A stretch of 64,000 nt of DNA from Streptomyces sulphureus DSM 40104 (GCF_000381025.1 NZ_KB905814.1:726129-790128); one strand, 5' to 3'; counted from the stretch's first letter, positions 25,900 to 34,516 are shown. Notes: generated by a model not told the origin, from the sequence alone. Numbers and translations are program-made.

Positions 25900-27884
25900 A
25901 CGACAGCTACGGTGCCACGTACGGCTCAGCCGCGTATGACTCCAACGTCGGGATTCAGGCGGAGACCGTACACAACTCCAACGTCTACTTCGTCCGCCCG
26001 GATGCTTCGCCGCAGGAGAAGTACAGGGTGGGAGTGCGGCTTCTGGAAGACGGAATTCCCAGCCGTGCCCGCGAAATGATCACGGACGCGATCGCCCACG
26101 GTTACCACAACGCGGAGGTTCGCTTCCACTGGGTGCTCGCCATGCTCAGCGCACGCACCTACCACGACCTCAGCGTCGAAGAGGTCCAGCGGCTGCGCCA
26201 CGCCTCCGGGCTCGTGCGGGCCTACGCGGAGGACGAGTGGAAGGACTCCCTACGCGTCACTTTCGACCTGCTGGCGGCGCTCGGCACCGCGAGCGGAGCG
26301 ACCGGACCTGTGCTGAAGCAGCTGCAGGACCTGCCGTCCCGCCAGCATGATGCGATCCTCCGCCACTTCGACCTCATGCTCACCGGAGGTCTGAAGGACG
26401 ACCTGTGGGCGGAGACCCTCGAACGAGCTGAGGCGGAGCGCTTCGGCAACGACCGGGTCGGACGGGTCTGGGCCTATTTCGAGCCCTCCCCCATAGGCGC
26501 GCGTGCCGTACTCCCCCGCCTGAGCACTGATGCCGCCGCCGCTGCCCGGGCGGGCCTTCCGCTCCGGCTGGTCCTGTTCGTAGTCAGCAGTGCGGTCCTC
26601 GGGGCCCTGGCTTGGATCGCGCATCCGGCCCAGGCGGTCTTCGAGTTACTGCTGGCACTCGTAGCGGGCCGCACCGCGGCCCGCTACGGCGTCCGGTGGT
26701 GGGGCCGGGAATCCCGACCGGGCCACACGGCCGGGGCCGGCGCCCCGCAGCCGCACGGTCCCGCACCTGCCGAGGACGGGTTCACCAAGCGCGTCCACAG
26801 CAAGTTCGATCACTACTTCAGCGTCCGCACACCCCACGGATTCGCCCCGGAAGCCTGGCTCGCGCACACCGCTGAGGTCCGCAGTGCCCTCGCCGCCGAG
26901 ATCGCGGACCTCTACCGGGAGAGCCGAATCAGTGTGGACCGGGTCACCTGGCTGATCCGGTACCTCGCCGAGGAGAGCAGGAACCGCCACAACAACGGCA
27001 CCCTTTTCGATCGGCACCGCCAGGACCGGACGCCGGCCAAAACGAAGGTCCTGAATGTAGCAGCCCTTGTTGTTCTCGGCGCCGTGGCCCTGTCAGCATT
27101 CAGCACGGCGGTGTCGGGAGCTGCCCAGCCGCGGCCACTGTGGGCGTTCCTGGCCTTGCTCGGTGCGACCTGGTCGGGTCACGCGGCCGCTCAGCTGTGG
27201 CTGGAGTTCCGACGTGAAAGACACCGAGTGGCCCGGGAGGCTCGGGAATACCAGGAGGAGCTGGCCGCACGGCAGAAGGCGCATGAGCGTTGGAAGGCGT
27301 TCCTAAACGAAACCCGCCCCAGTGAGCGGGAAATGGAGACATGGCTCACCTGCGACAAGACTTCGTTCGTGGACGAGGCACTGCGGCACCATCGGCTCAC
27401 CTGGCGGGACCTGATCACGCACACCATCCTGGCGGCCCCGGCGCCCTCCTACAAACGAGCCCGGGTCCGGGGCGGCCCGTGGCGGTACTCGCACTACGTC
27501 ATCCGCCTTTTCCTGTTCACCCGGGACGGCATCCGCGAGATCAGCTCCGAACTCAAGTTCGTCGACTCGACGCGCAGGAACGAGCAGCGGAGCAACTACC
27601 GGTTCGACGCACTGTCCTCAGTGCAGGTGACGGAGAACACGGATGTCGGCTACGACCTGGAACTCGTCTTCACGAACGGACCAACCCGGAAGATCCGTGT
27701 CAAGGACGCCGATGCCCATCAACTGGCACCGGACGAGAGCGCCCGGGAGATTTCCGAGATCAGTCTCAGCGCGGCCGGCTTCACCCATACTTTCCGCCTT
27801 TTGGAGGGCATCGCGGCGGACGGGAAGGACTGGATCGAACGGCACAACCCCGACGATCTGACGCCCTTCCAGGTCACCGGCTGA
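25896..27884 (+). CDS. Large membrane protein of a putative conflict system
   Basis: 662 aa, no confident family. The N-terminus (16-33; SNVGIQAETVHNSNVYFV) repeats the motif of the nucleosidase C-terminal half. A helical TPR-like region follows (38-190), including RAREMITDAIAHGY. Two hydrophobic pairs (221-260 and 384-434) predict four transmembrane helices, then a coiled coil (437-470). The C-terminal beta-rich domain (520-660; YVIRLFLFTRDGIREIS, SSVQVTENTDVGYDLELVF) looks PH-like. Start coupled to the nucleosidase by ATGA. Inferred role: membrane-bound partner or effector brought together through the shared motif. Confidence 0.75.
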   Translation: MNDSYGATYGSAAYDSNVGIQAETVHNSNVYFVRPDASPQEKYRVGVRLLEDGIPSRAREMITDAIAHGYHNAEVRFHWVLAMLSARTYHDLSVEEVQRLRHASGLVRAYAEDEWKDSLRVTFDLLAALGTASGATGPVLKQLQDLPSRQHDAILRHFDLMLTGGLKDDLWAETLERAEAERFGNDRVGRVWAYFEPSPIGARAVLPRLSTDAAAAARAGLPLRLVLFVVSSAVLGALAWIAHPAQAVFELLLALVAGRTAARYGVRWWGRESRPGHTAGAGAPQPHGPAPAEDGFTKRVHSKFDHYFSVRTPHGFAPEAWLAHTAEVRSALAAEIADLYRESRISVDRVTWLIRYLAEESRNRHNNGTLFDRHRQDRTPAKTKVLNVAALVVLGAVALSAFSTAVSGAAQPRPLWAFLALLGATWSGHAAAQLWLEFRRERHRVAREAREYQEELAARQKAHERWKAFLNETRPSEREMETWLTCDKTSFVDEALRHHRLTWRDLITHTILAAPAPSYKRARVRGGPWRYSHYVIRLFLFTRDGIREISSELKFVDSTRRNEQRSNYRFDALSSVQVTENTDVGYDLELVFTNGPTRKIRVKDADAHQLAPDESAREISEISLSAAGFTHTFRLLEGIAADGKDWIERHNPDDLTPFQVTG

Positions 27885-27904
27885 TCCCGGAATCGAGCAC
27901 AGGA

Positions 27905-28444
27905 ATGGCTGCGAACTCCATGGACGATGTCACCGAGAGCAAAGTCCTGCTGGCCGAGTACGACCGCCTCAAGGAGGAACAGAAAACCCGCATAGGGTTC
28001 CGCGACAACCTACTCTACTTCACGCTCGCCGCGGTCACCGCGGTCGTGGCAGTCACCGTCCACAGCGGACAGTCCCGACTGTTGCTCTGCGCCCCCGCGA
28101 TCTGCCTGATCCTGGGCTGGGCCTACCTGGTCAATGACGAGAAGATCTCGGCGATCGGCTATTACGTCCGCGACCAACTGGGGCCGCGCATAGGGGAACT
28201 CGCCTCCGCCCAGGGCACGGTGTTTGGCTGGGAGGTCTACAATCGCAACCTTGCGGGCCGCACCCTGCGCAAGCGGCTTCAAACCGCGGTGGACCTGTTC
28301 ACGTACCTGATACTGCCGATGGTCTGCACGATCGCATTCTGGTGCTCTCCCGCCGCTCGGCCCCTGCTCGTGCTCACTTCTCTCGTGCAGACGCTCGCCT
28401 TGGCTGTGCTGGGCTGGCAGTTTCTGCGCCGTACGGAGCGGTAG
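27905..28444 (+). CDS. Small four-helix membrane protein (SLATT-like)
   Basis: 179 aa. A charged N-terminal helix (LAEYDRLKEEQKTRIGFRDN) precedes two hydrophobic helices (about 35-52 and 56-75), a cytosolic stretch with ISAIGYYVRDQLGPRIGELA, then two more helices (130-146 and 151-173) and a basic end. The organisation recalls SLATT-type proteins, proposed pore-formers of nucleotide-signal defence systems, but I do not recognise the family with confidence. It starts 20 bases after the large membrane protein; ATG 27905 or 27920. Last gene of the cluster, so a plausible membrane effector. Confidence 0.7.
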   Translation: MAANSMDDVTESKVLLAEYDRLKEEQKTRIGFRDNLLYFTLAAVTAVVAVTVHSGQSRLLLCAPAICLILGWAYLVNDEKISAIGYYVRDQLGPRIGELASAQGTVFGWEVYNRNLAGRTLRKRLQTAVDLFTYLILPMVCTIAFWCSPAARPLLVLTSLVQTLALAVLGWQFLRRTER

Positions 28445-28579
28445 CACCAGGCCCTCGCCAGGCACGCGTACGACACCTCCGACCTCGGGGTGCGAGTCGA
28501 ACTCCGCTGCATAGTCAGCAGGCGTCCGGCTCACGCTCGTACAGTCCGTCAAGCTCAACGGGCTATGCCCGTCCGTCGG

Positions 28580-29120
28580 TCAGTTTGAAGGGCAGTTTGG
28601 CCAAGCCTCAGCCCGGATCCTGGGCGAACCTCCCACTGCTGGATCCAGGGGATCAGTTTCTGCATGTTGATGCCGACTCAGGAGGGAATCTGGTATGCGC
28701 TCAGGTGAGGCTACTGGTGGTGCGCGCGGGCCAATTGCAGCAAGGTCTGCCTCGTTCAAGCCGGACCAGCCGAGCAGCAGGCCCTTGCCAGCGACAACAA
28801 CGTCGGGATAGAAGATGAAGCGTTCCCGGGGGATGTCGAGGCCGCCTCGGTGCGACCAATAGGACGCGTGCTGGAAATCAGCGCTCACGAACTTGGGTGG
28901 AACGGAATCCTCAGTCTTCACCTGCTTGTCCTCGCGACGCTTAAGCTCCCAGACCTGCTCGCGCTGGGCACGCTTACGCAGAGCCGACTCCTTGTATCGC
29001 TTCGCTGACGCGTACGGCACATGCTCTGTGGCCGCGAGGGGCCCGTCCGGCAGCTCGCATCGTGGCAGTCGTTCACACACGACCTGAGCCAGGCGCCGAG
29101 CAGCTTCTGAGTCGAAATCG
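28580..29120 (-). pseudogene. Decayed C-terminal fragment of a PglX-like DNA methyltransferase
   Basis: A minus-strand frame encodes PDGPLAATEHVPYASAKRYK, ALRKRAQREQVWELKRRED, VPPKFVSADFQHASYWSHRG and RERFIFYPDVVVAGKGLLLG, which I recognise as the C-terminal region of PglX adenine methyltransferases (Pgl/BREX type 2). After LLLGWSGLNEADLAA the reading continues only in another frame: two stops, then LIPWIQQWE, where PglX has a similar PW-x-x-QW motif. So this is a 3' remnant with a frameshift and stops; the methyltransferase domain is absent. Recognition is from memory of the family. Confidence 0.6.
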
Positions 29121-29559
29121 CTTTTGCCAACGCAACACAGATGGCGTGAATGCGCCAGTCGCGACTCGGGACATGCACAGGGAATTGGCGGCAGGGTGGG
29201 CTGTCGAAGCCACGCAGCGCGCAAGGTGCGAACATACTTTGCCGGAACGCAAACCGCTTCCGTCCGCAGCTCCTCCCCTCCCGACGCCTGCGGCGCCTGG
29301 CTCGGGAGCGTCGGTACTGGTCGACGACGAGGGCGGCGGTCGTGCCGGGTGGTCGCGGCTGAGGCCGTGCAGGCGCGAGGTGATGCTTGCCTGTACCACT
29401 GCGGCACGGAAAGGTGTGGAGCGAGCGCGGGGGTGCGATTTCCCCTTTCTCGCCCGCGAGCCAGCCGAGTGGGGCGTCGGGCCGTTGTGCGAATGCGGTG
29501 GCAACGCCGACGAGGGAGAAGGCGCGCGCGATCACGTCTCCGGCCGCCCGTGCCCGGCG

Positions 29560-29697
29560 GACGCCACCGGCGTTCCGATCGTCTACACCTGCGTTCTCGA
29601 TCCCGCCGACAGGACCTGTCGGGACGGCGAGATGTTCACCGGCACGGTGAAGGCCACCGCGCCTTTTTCCGTCACGGTCGATCTCGCGATCGTATAA
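29560..29697 (+). pseudogene. 3' fragment of a uma2 gene
   Basis: 46 codons including the stop ([23 protein letters not shown] and APFSVTVDLAIV). About 32 of 44 residues match the C-terminus of the intact Uma2 protein encoded at 20910-21476, in the same orientation. The catalytic core is missing upstream. The terminal TAA touches the left inverted repeat of the IS-like element. Intact gene and fragment bracket the 8-kb island. Confidence 0.75.
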
Positions 29698-29713
29698 GAA
29701 CTCCTAACGAAAT
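29697..29713 (+). repeat. Left terminal inverted repeat
   Basis: AGAACTCCTAACGAAAT, the reverse complement of 32042-32058. It begins on the last base of the uma2 fragment's stop codon. Confidence 0.75.
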
Positions 29714-29864
29714 AGACCTGGAGGTTCACCAGAGCGAGCAATTCTCCAGCGGTGTACGGCAGTTCTCCCCGCGGCGGACACCACGCCGCCTGGGCCGGAT
29801 GTCAGTGCCGTGTGGCACTGTCGCCCCGTGATCATCGTCATCGTCGGATCGATCGGGGGACCCA

Positions 29865-31154
29865 ATGGCGGCCAGTGATGAGGCGGCCGAGGAGACTATG
29901 GAAGCCGGTGTCGCCCCAGTCCCGGGGGTGTGTGACGAGAGGCATGGCGAGGACCGGCTGCCTCGGGCGTACATGCTGTGGCTCGTCGGCATCCTGGTGT
30001 CGCTCGTGGGCAATGCGGTCTTCTACTTCGCCCTCGGCTGGGCAGCCAGCGAGTATGGCGGGAGCGTCGCGGCGCTGGCCCTGAGCGCGATCACGCTGCC
30101 CCGCGTCCTGCTCCTTCTCATCGGAGGAGCGGTCAGCGACCGCGTCAGCGCACACCGCGTGCTGATCACCGGCGATGCCGCGATGCTGGTGTTCTCCGTC
30201 GTTCTCACGGCCGTCGCCTACTCCGTGGGTGCTCCGCCCTTGTTGCTCATCGCAACAGGCATTGCGGTCGGTGTCGTCGACGCGTTCTATCTGCCAGCCT
30301 CAGGGTCCATGCCCCGACGGTTGGTGGACAAGGCTCAGTTGCCTCGTGCGTTGTCTCTACGCCAGGTCGGCGGTCAGGTGATCAACATGGGAGGCGGTCC
30401 GCTGGCCGGTGTGCTGGTCGGCCTGGCAGGGCTCGCGGGCGCCGCTGTCGTCAACGCGGTCACCTTCGCCTTCACCCTCGTCGTCCTGATAGTCATCCGT
30501 CCGCAGCACGACGTGCCACCGGCCCCAAGGTCGGACGGTCTCCTCAAGGAAGCCTTGAGCGGGGTGAAGGTGGCCTTCTCCCATCCGGTGCTGCGCCCGG
30601 GATTGTGGCTCACCGGAGCGGCGGCCGGTTTCCTGTTGCCGGTAATGTCCCTGCTGGTCCCCCTGCTCGCTCGCGAAGAGCGGTGGAGCGCGGGATCCGC
30701 CGGGCTGGTGCTCGGCGCGCAGGGCGTGGGCATGGTGGCGGTCACCCTGGTGGTGGTGAAGCGCGGCCCGCTGGGGCGGCCTGGACTGATGGCGGCGAGC
30801 GCGCTGATCCTGGCGGGTGTGGGCGTCCTCGCGCTTGGTCTCTCCCCCAGTGCGACCTTAGCTGTCGCTGCCGGCCTGGTCATCGGAATCGGTAACGGGA
30901 CCTTCTCCGCACACATCGCGCCGCTAGTGCTCGCATCATCGCCCGACTTCCACCTGTCGCGAATCCAGGCGGTGCTGGTACTCGTACAGAGCTTGGCCCT
31001 GTTGCTCATGAACAACGTGCTCGGCGCACTTGTCGACCTTCAGGGCGCCACCGTCATCGTTGTCGCCTGTGCCGTCCTGCTCGTCGGCGTGGGGCTCACC
31101 GGTCTGACCTCCGGCCCGCTCCGAAACGACCGAACGGGGCTGAGGCGCCCCTGA
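29865..31154 (+). CDS. MFS efflux transporter (DHA3-type)
   Basis: 429-aa major facilitator with about 12 transmembrane helices after a 30-residue acidic N-terminus. Motif-A-like GGAVSDRVSAHRVL follows TM2, and PLAGVLVGLAGLAGAAVVNAVTF lies in TM5/6. The pattern fits the DHA3 group (macrolide-efflux and enterobactin-exporter relatives), drug:proton antiporters of the cytoplasmic membrane. The ATG at 29865 follows GGGGGA. It lies between the inverted repeats of the IS-like element, tail to tail with the transposase (22 bases between stop codons), so it looks like a passenger. Substrate unknown; drug export is inferred. Confidence 0.88.
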   Translation: MAASDEAAEETMEAGVAPVPGVCDERHGEDRLPRAYMLWLVGILVSLVGNAVFYFALGWAASEYGGSVAALALSAITLPRVLLLLIGGAVSDRVSAHRVLITGDAAMLVFSVVLTAVAYSVGAPPLLLIATGIAVGVVDAFYLPASGSMPRRLVDKAQLPRALSLRQVGGQVINMGGGPLAGVLVGLAGLAGAAVVNAVTFAFTLVVLIVIRPQHDVPPAPRSDGLLKEALSGVKVAFSHPVLRPGLWLTGAAAGFLLPVMSLLVPLLAREERWSAGSAGLVLGAQGVGMVAVTLVVVKRGPLGRPGLMAASALILAGVGVLALGLSPSATLAVAAGLVIGIGNGTFSAHIAPLVLASSPDFHLSRIQAVLVLVQSLALLLMNNVLGALVDLQGATVIVVACAVLLVGVGLTGLTSGPLRNDRTGLRRP

Positions 31155-31176
31155 CTTCACCCGTCGCTGGGAAGTG

Positions 31177-31990
31177 CTACCGCAGCGATTTGAGGCGCCG
31201 CCAACAGATCAGAGCGCAGCCGAGGATGAGGAACGCCTCGTGGATGTCATCGCGCATCTCCCAACGAATCCGAAGCCGGCAGAACCAGTGCAGATGGGCG
31301 AACGCGCGCTCGACCACCCACCGTTGAGTCCCCAGACCGGCACCGTGCGCGGTGCCGCGGCGGGCGATCAGCGGCTTCACGCCGAGATCCCAGACCAGGC
31401 GGCGGTACTTGTCGTGGTCGTAGCCGCGGTCACCGAGCACGATGTCCGGACGGCGCCGGGGCCGGCCGCGCTTGCCACGCACGGGAGGTACGGCCTGGAG
31501 CAGTGGAATGAGCTGGGTGACGTCGTTGCGGTTCCCGCTGGTCAAGGTGGCGGCAAGCGGGATGCCGGTGGCATCGGTGATCAGATGATGCTTGCTGCCC
31601 GTCCTGCCCCGGTCGACAGGGCTTCGTCCCGTCTTGGGCCCCCTTTAAAGCCCGGATGTGGGAGCCGTCGACGGCTGCCCGGGAGAAGTCCAGGGCGTTC
31701 GCGCCGCGGAGTTCGGCGAGCAGGACCTCGTGCAGCTGAGGCCACACCCCGGCCTCGGTCCACTCGGCCAGGCGGCGCCAGCACGTCATGCCCGAGCCGA
31801 AGCCGAGTTCCTGCGGCAGGTGTTCCCAGGAGATCCCGGTGTGCAGCACAAACAGGATGCCCTGGAACACCAGTCGGTCCGGATGCCGCTTGCGTCCCGG
31901 GTGCCGAGTTCGGCGCTCAACCTTGGGCAACAGCAGTTCGACCATCGCCCACAACTCGTCATCAACTTCCCACGGCTTCGGCCGAGCCAC
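31177..31990 (-). CDS. IS5-family (IS427-like) DDE transposase in two frames
   Basis: The first frame from GTG 31990 (VARPKPWEVDDELWAMVELL) carries the first catalytic Asp in AVDGSHIRALKG. At 31638-31650 the coding strand reads TTTAAAGGGGGCC, and a +1 shift there restores GPKTGRSPVDRGRTGSKHH. The second frame carries the next Asp (DIVLGDRGYD) and the Glu (RWVVERAFAHLHWF), ending RRLKSLR. The total length fits one transposase with a single +1 change. Elements of this group often use a frameshift, so it may be active rather than broken. Minus-strand start near the right inverted repeat. Confidence 0.85.
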
Positions 31991-32041
31991 CCCACACCCC
32001 CGGATCAACAGCCCCGGAGTGATCCAACCACCTCGAAGATC

Positions 32042-32058
32042 ATTTCGTTAGGAGTTCT
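32042..32058 (-). repeat. Right terminal inverted repeat
   Basis: ATTTCGTTAGGAGTTCT, the exact reverse complement of the left repeat. It lies 52 bases upstream of the transposase GTG. Confidence 0.75.
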
Positions 32059-32364
32059 AAGGCCGCCCGAGCCCGGTCGGCAATGCGCGGCCGTCAGGTT
32101 CTACGACGAGTGCCGCCCCTCCCATCGGGCAAGTGACGTGTTGCCGCCGCGACTTGGCCGAGGAGAGCAGCGGATGCGTCCTCGCGCCCTTCCTCCGCGG
32201 AACCCCGCGTCGCGGCCCCGTCCTGTCGTCCTGTCCCCCGCGAGAGCTACGTGCAGGTGTCCACCGTGCGGTGACGATTCGCGGGCGGTGGATACGTAGC
32301 GTTCTGGCTGGTCGCGGCGGGCTGCTGCGGTCCGCCGACGTACCTCGATTCGCTGGAGAGCCGA
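32059..32364. other. Intergenic, no gene seen
   Basis: 306 bases between the IS-like element and the lipoprotein gene. No frame has convincing composition. The promoter for the lipoprotein presumably lies towards the right end. Confidence 0.4.
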
Positions 32365-33261
32365 ATGACCCGCAACCGCAAGACCCCTGCCGTGATCGCT
32401 CTGTGCTGTGCCGTCGCCGGTGTGGGGCTTGTCGGGTGTGACGACGAACCGTCGCCGGCCACCGACGCAGCCGGCAGCTCCGCTTCGGCGGAGCAGGCGC
32501 TGCAGGGCAGCAAGAAGATCAAGGTTGACGGTCGGTCGGTGCACGTGTCCTGCTCCGGACGAGCGGCGGAGGGTCAGCCGGTGGTCATGCTGATGCACGG
32601 CGGTGGCGACGACGTGAAGAAGATGGCCGGTTTCCAGAAGAAGCTGAGCAAGAAGAATCGTGTGTGCTCCTATGACCGTCTCGGCGCGGGCACGAGCGAC
32701 AAGCCCAAGAAGGCGCAGAGCATCGACGACAGCGGGAAGGTGCTGAACGGGGTGTTGGACAAGGTCGCCGGTGACAACCCGGTTGTCCTGGCCGGGCATT
32801 CGCTCGGCGGGCTGATCGCCGCCCGGTTCGCACCGGACCACCAGGACAAGGTCGCGGGCCTGGTCCTGATGGACGCCACCCCGCCGACGCAGAACGCCGA
32901 CGTGAAGCGGGACGTTCCCGAGTCCGCCGACGGACCGGCCGCCGAGGTACGGGACCAGTTCGTCGCGATCTCCTCCGGGCAGAACCCGGAGAAGCTCGTG
33001 ATACGGGACGGCAAGGTGCGCTCCGCCGGGGACATTCCGGTGGAGGTGCTCAAGCACGGGAAGCAGTACCTCGCGGAGATCCCCCAGTACGGGAAGGCCA
33101 TGGAGCGTTCGTGGTCCGAGGGCCAGAAGAAGTGGCTGAAGATCTCCAGCAACAGCTCGCTCGCCACCGCGTCCAAGAGCGAGCACTACATCTACGTCGA
33201 CGAGCCCGGCCTCGCCGCCAAGGCGGTCGAGCGCGTGGCCGCGCAGGCGGCCCGCACGTGA
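32365..33261 (+). CDS. Alpha/beta-hydrolase lipoprotein
   Basis: 298 aa. A signal peptide with lipobox GLVGC (Cys25) predicts a lipid-anchored exported enzyme. The alpha/beta-hydrolase fold has the oxyanion-side MLMHGGGDD, SYDRLGAGTSD, the nucleophile elbow GHSLGG (Ser), the acid in GLVLMDATPP and a His candidate in SKSEHYIYVDEP. The Lys-rich patches (KKMAGFQKKLSKKN) are unusual. ATG at 32365 with GGAGA upstream. Esterase, lipase or peptidase activity cannot be separated. Single gene before an orphan sensor kinase. Confidence 0.88.
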   Translation: MTRNRKTPAVIALCCAVAGVGLVGCDDEPSPATDAAGSSASAEQALQGSKKIKVDGRSVHVSCSGRAAEGQPVVMLMHGGGDDVKKMAGFQKKLSKKNRVCSYDRLGAGTSDKPKKAQSIDDSGKVLNGVLDKVAGDNPVVLAGHSLGGLIAARFAPDHQDKVAGLVLMDATPPTQNADVKRDVPESADGPAAEVRDQFVAISSGQNPEKLVIRDGKVRSAGDIPVEVLKHGKQYLAEIPQYGKAMERSWSEGQKKWLKISSNSSLATASKSEHYIYVDEPGLAAKAVERVAAQAART

Positions 33262-33340
33262 AATCCCCACGGGTCGAGTGGAGTCGGCGCCGCCGCGGCG
33301 CACTGCGGGAGCGGATGGATACCGACGTCGGGTTTGTGCG

Positions 33341-34516
33341 ATGACGAGTCCGCGTAGGCTCCGGGAACTGTGGCGGCGGCTCCCCGTCACGGTCCGGGAC
33401 CTCCCGTTGGGGCTGCCGTTCCTGGTCGCCTCGCTCCTGCCGTCGCTGCACAACAACGGGACGCAGCTCGGCGGCGTGCCGGACCGCCCCTTCGACACGC
33501 TGGCCGTCGCGGCGATCGCCCTGCAATGCCTGCCGCTGGCGCTGCGGCGCCGGTGGCCGCTCGCCTGCGTCCTGCTGGTCGTGCTCGGCTTCGCCGTCGA
33601 CCAGCTACGGGGGTACCACACCTTCGCCGGGAGCGGGCTGCCCATCGCAGTGCTGAGTGCGGGGGTGCACCTGGACCGTCATCGGCGCCCCACGTTCGTC
33701 CTCCTCGCCCTGGCGTACGTGCCGTTGGCGGTTGCGCTCGATCGGCTCGGCTCGGGTGAAGGGCTCGGAACGTTCGTGACGTTCTTCGCTGCGGTGGCCC
33801 TCGCGTGGGGCATCGGGGTGCGACTGCGCTCCACTCGGGCCGAGGAGGCCGCGCGCCGCCGCCGCGTCGCCGACGAGACGCGCACCGCCGAACGCACCCG
33901 TATTGCAAGGGAACTCCACGACGTGGTGACCCACCATGTGACGGCCATGGTCGTGCAGGCGGAGGCGGCCCGCTACCTGACCGGGACGCCCGAACGCCTC
34001 GACCAGACCCTCGACGCCGTCACCGACACCGGCCGGCACGCCATCGGCGACCTGCGTCACCTGCTCGATCTCCTCAACCCGGACCACCGCACCGCCCACC
34101 GCAACGGCACCGGAACGGAGATCGGAACGCCCCCGGCCGGCAAGCTCCGCGCCCTCGTGGAGCAGACGCACCGCGCCGGCCAGCCGGTGGAGTTGAGCGA
34201 GGAAGGCACGCCCGCCGAGTCGACGGTCGGCGACGAACTGGCGTACCGGGTGGTACAGGAGTCCCTCACCAACGCGCTCAAGTACGCCTACGGCAGCCGC
34301 ACTTCGGTCCGGGTGCACCGTGGCCCGGCCGAGATCACCGTGGAGGTCGGCACGGACGACGCCCGCTTCCGCTTCCCCTCTCCCGGCGGCAGCGGACGTG
34401 GCCTCGCCGGCCTCCGCGAACGAGTCGACGTGCTGGGCGGCGACTTCAGCGCGGGCGGCCGGGAAGGTGGCGGGTTCGTCGTACGGGCGCGTATACCCGC
34501 CGGCGGCCGGACGTGA
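33341..34516 (+). CDS. Sensor histidine kinase (HisKA_3), orphan
   Basis: 391 aa. Four or five transmembrane helices (about 22-160, no sizeable extracellular domain) precede a NarL/DesK-type dimerisation helix with the phospho-acceptor His193 in RIARELHDVVTHH. The HATPase_c domain has VVQESLTNALKYA (N box) and GSGRGLAGLRERVDVLGG (G box). Such kinases normally pair with an adjacent LuxR-type response regulator; none follows, and about 0.9 kb downstream is gene-poor. ATG at 33341 inferred from the start of homology; the ribosome binding site is unremarkable. Confidence 0.9.
   Translation: MTSPRRLRELWRRLPVTVRDLPLGLPFLVASLLPSLHNNGTQLGGVPDRPFDTLAVAAIALQCLPLALRRRWPLACVLLVVLGFAVDQLRGYHTFAGSGLPIAVLSAGVHLDRHRRPTFVLLALAYVPLAVALDRLGSGEGLGTFVTFFAAVALAWGIGVRLRSTRAEEAARRRRVADETRTAERTRIARELHDVVTHHVTAMVVQAEAARYLTGTPERLDQTLDAVTDTGRHAIGDLRHLLDLLNPDHRTAHRNGTGTEIGTPPAGKLRALVEQTHRAGQPVELSEEGTPAESTVGDELAYRVVQESLTNALKYAYGSRTSVRVHRGPAEITVEVGTDDARFRFPSPGGSGRGLAGLRERVDVLGGDFSAGGREGGGFVVRARIPAGGRT

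Larger units (their letters stand above)
29697..32058. mobile_element. IS5-type element apparently carrying an MFS passenger gene
   Basis: A perfect 17-bp inverted repeat (29697-29713 and 32042-32058) bounds 2.36 kb. Similarity extends inward for about 12 more bases with mismatches. Inside are an MFS transporter (plus strand) and a two-frame DDE transposase (minus strand) starting about 70 bases from the right end. No other copy of the terminal repeat is seen between the MFS and transposase genes. This suggests a transporter-carrying IS; alternatively, the left end is the relic of a second IS copy. Confidence 0.65.

Noticed and set aside
29062..29697. 211-aa plus-strand frame ending in the Uma2-like tail
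   Set aside because: Only the last 46 codons resemble Uma2; the upstream part is antisense to the pglX remnant and has no homology, so I annotated just the fragment.
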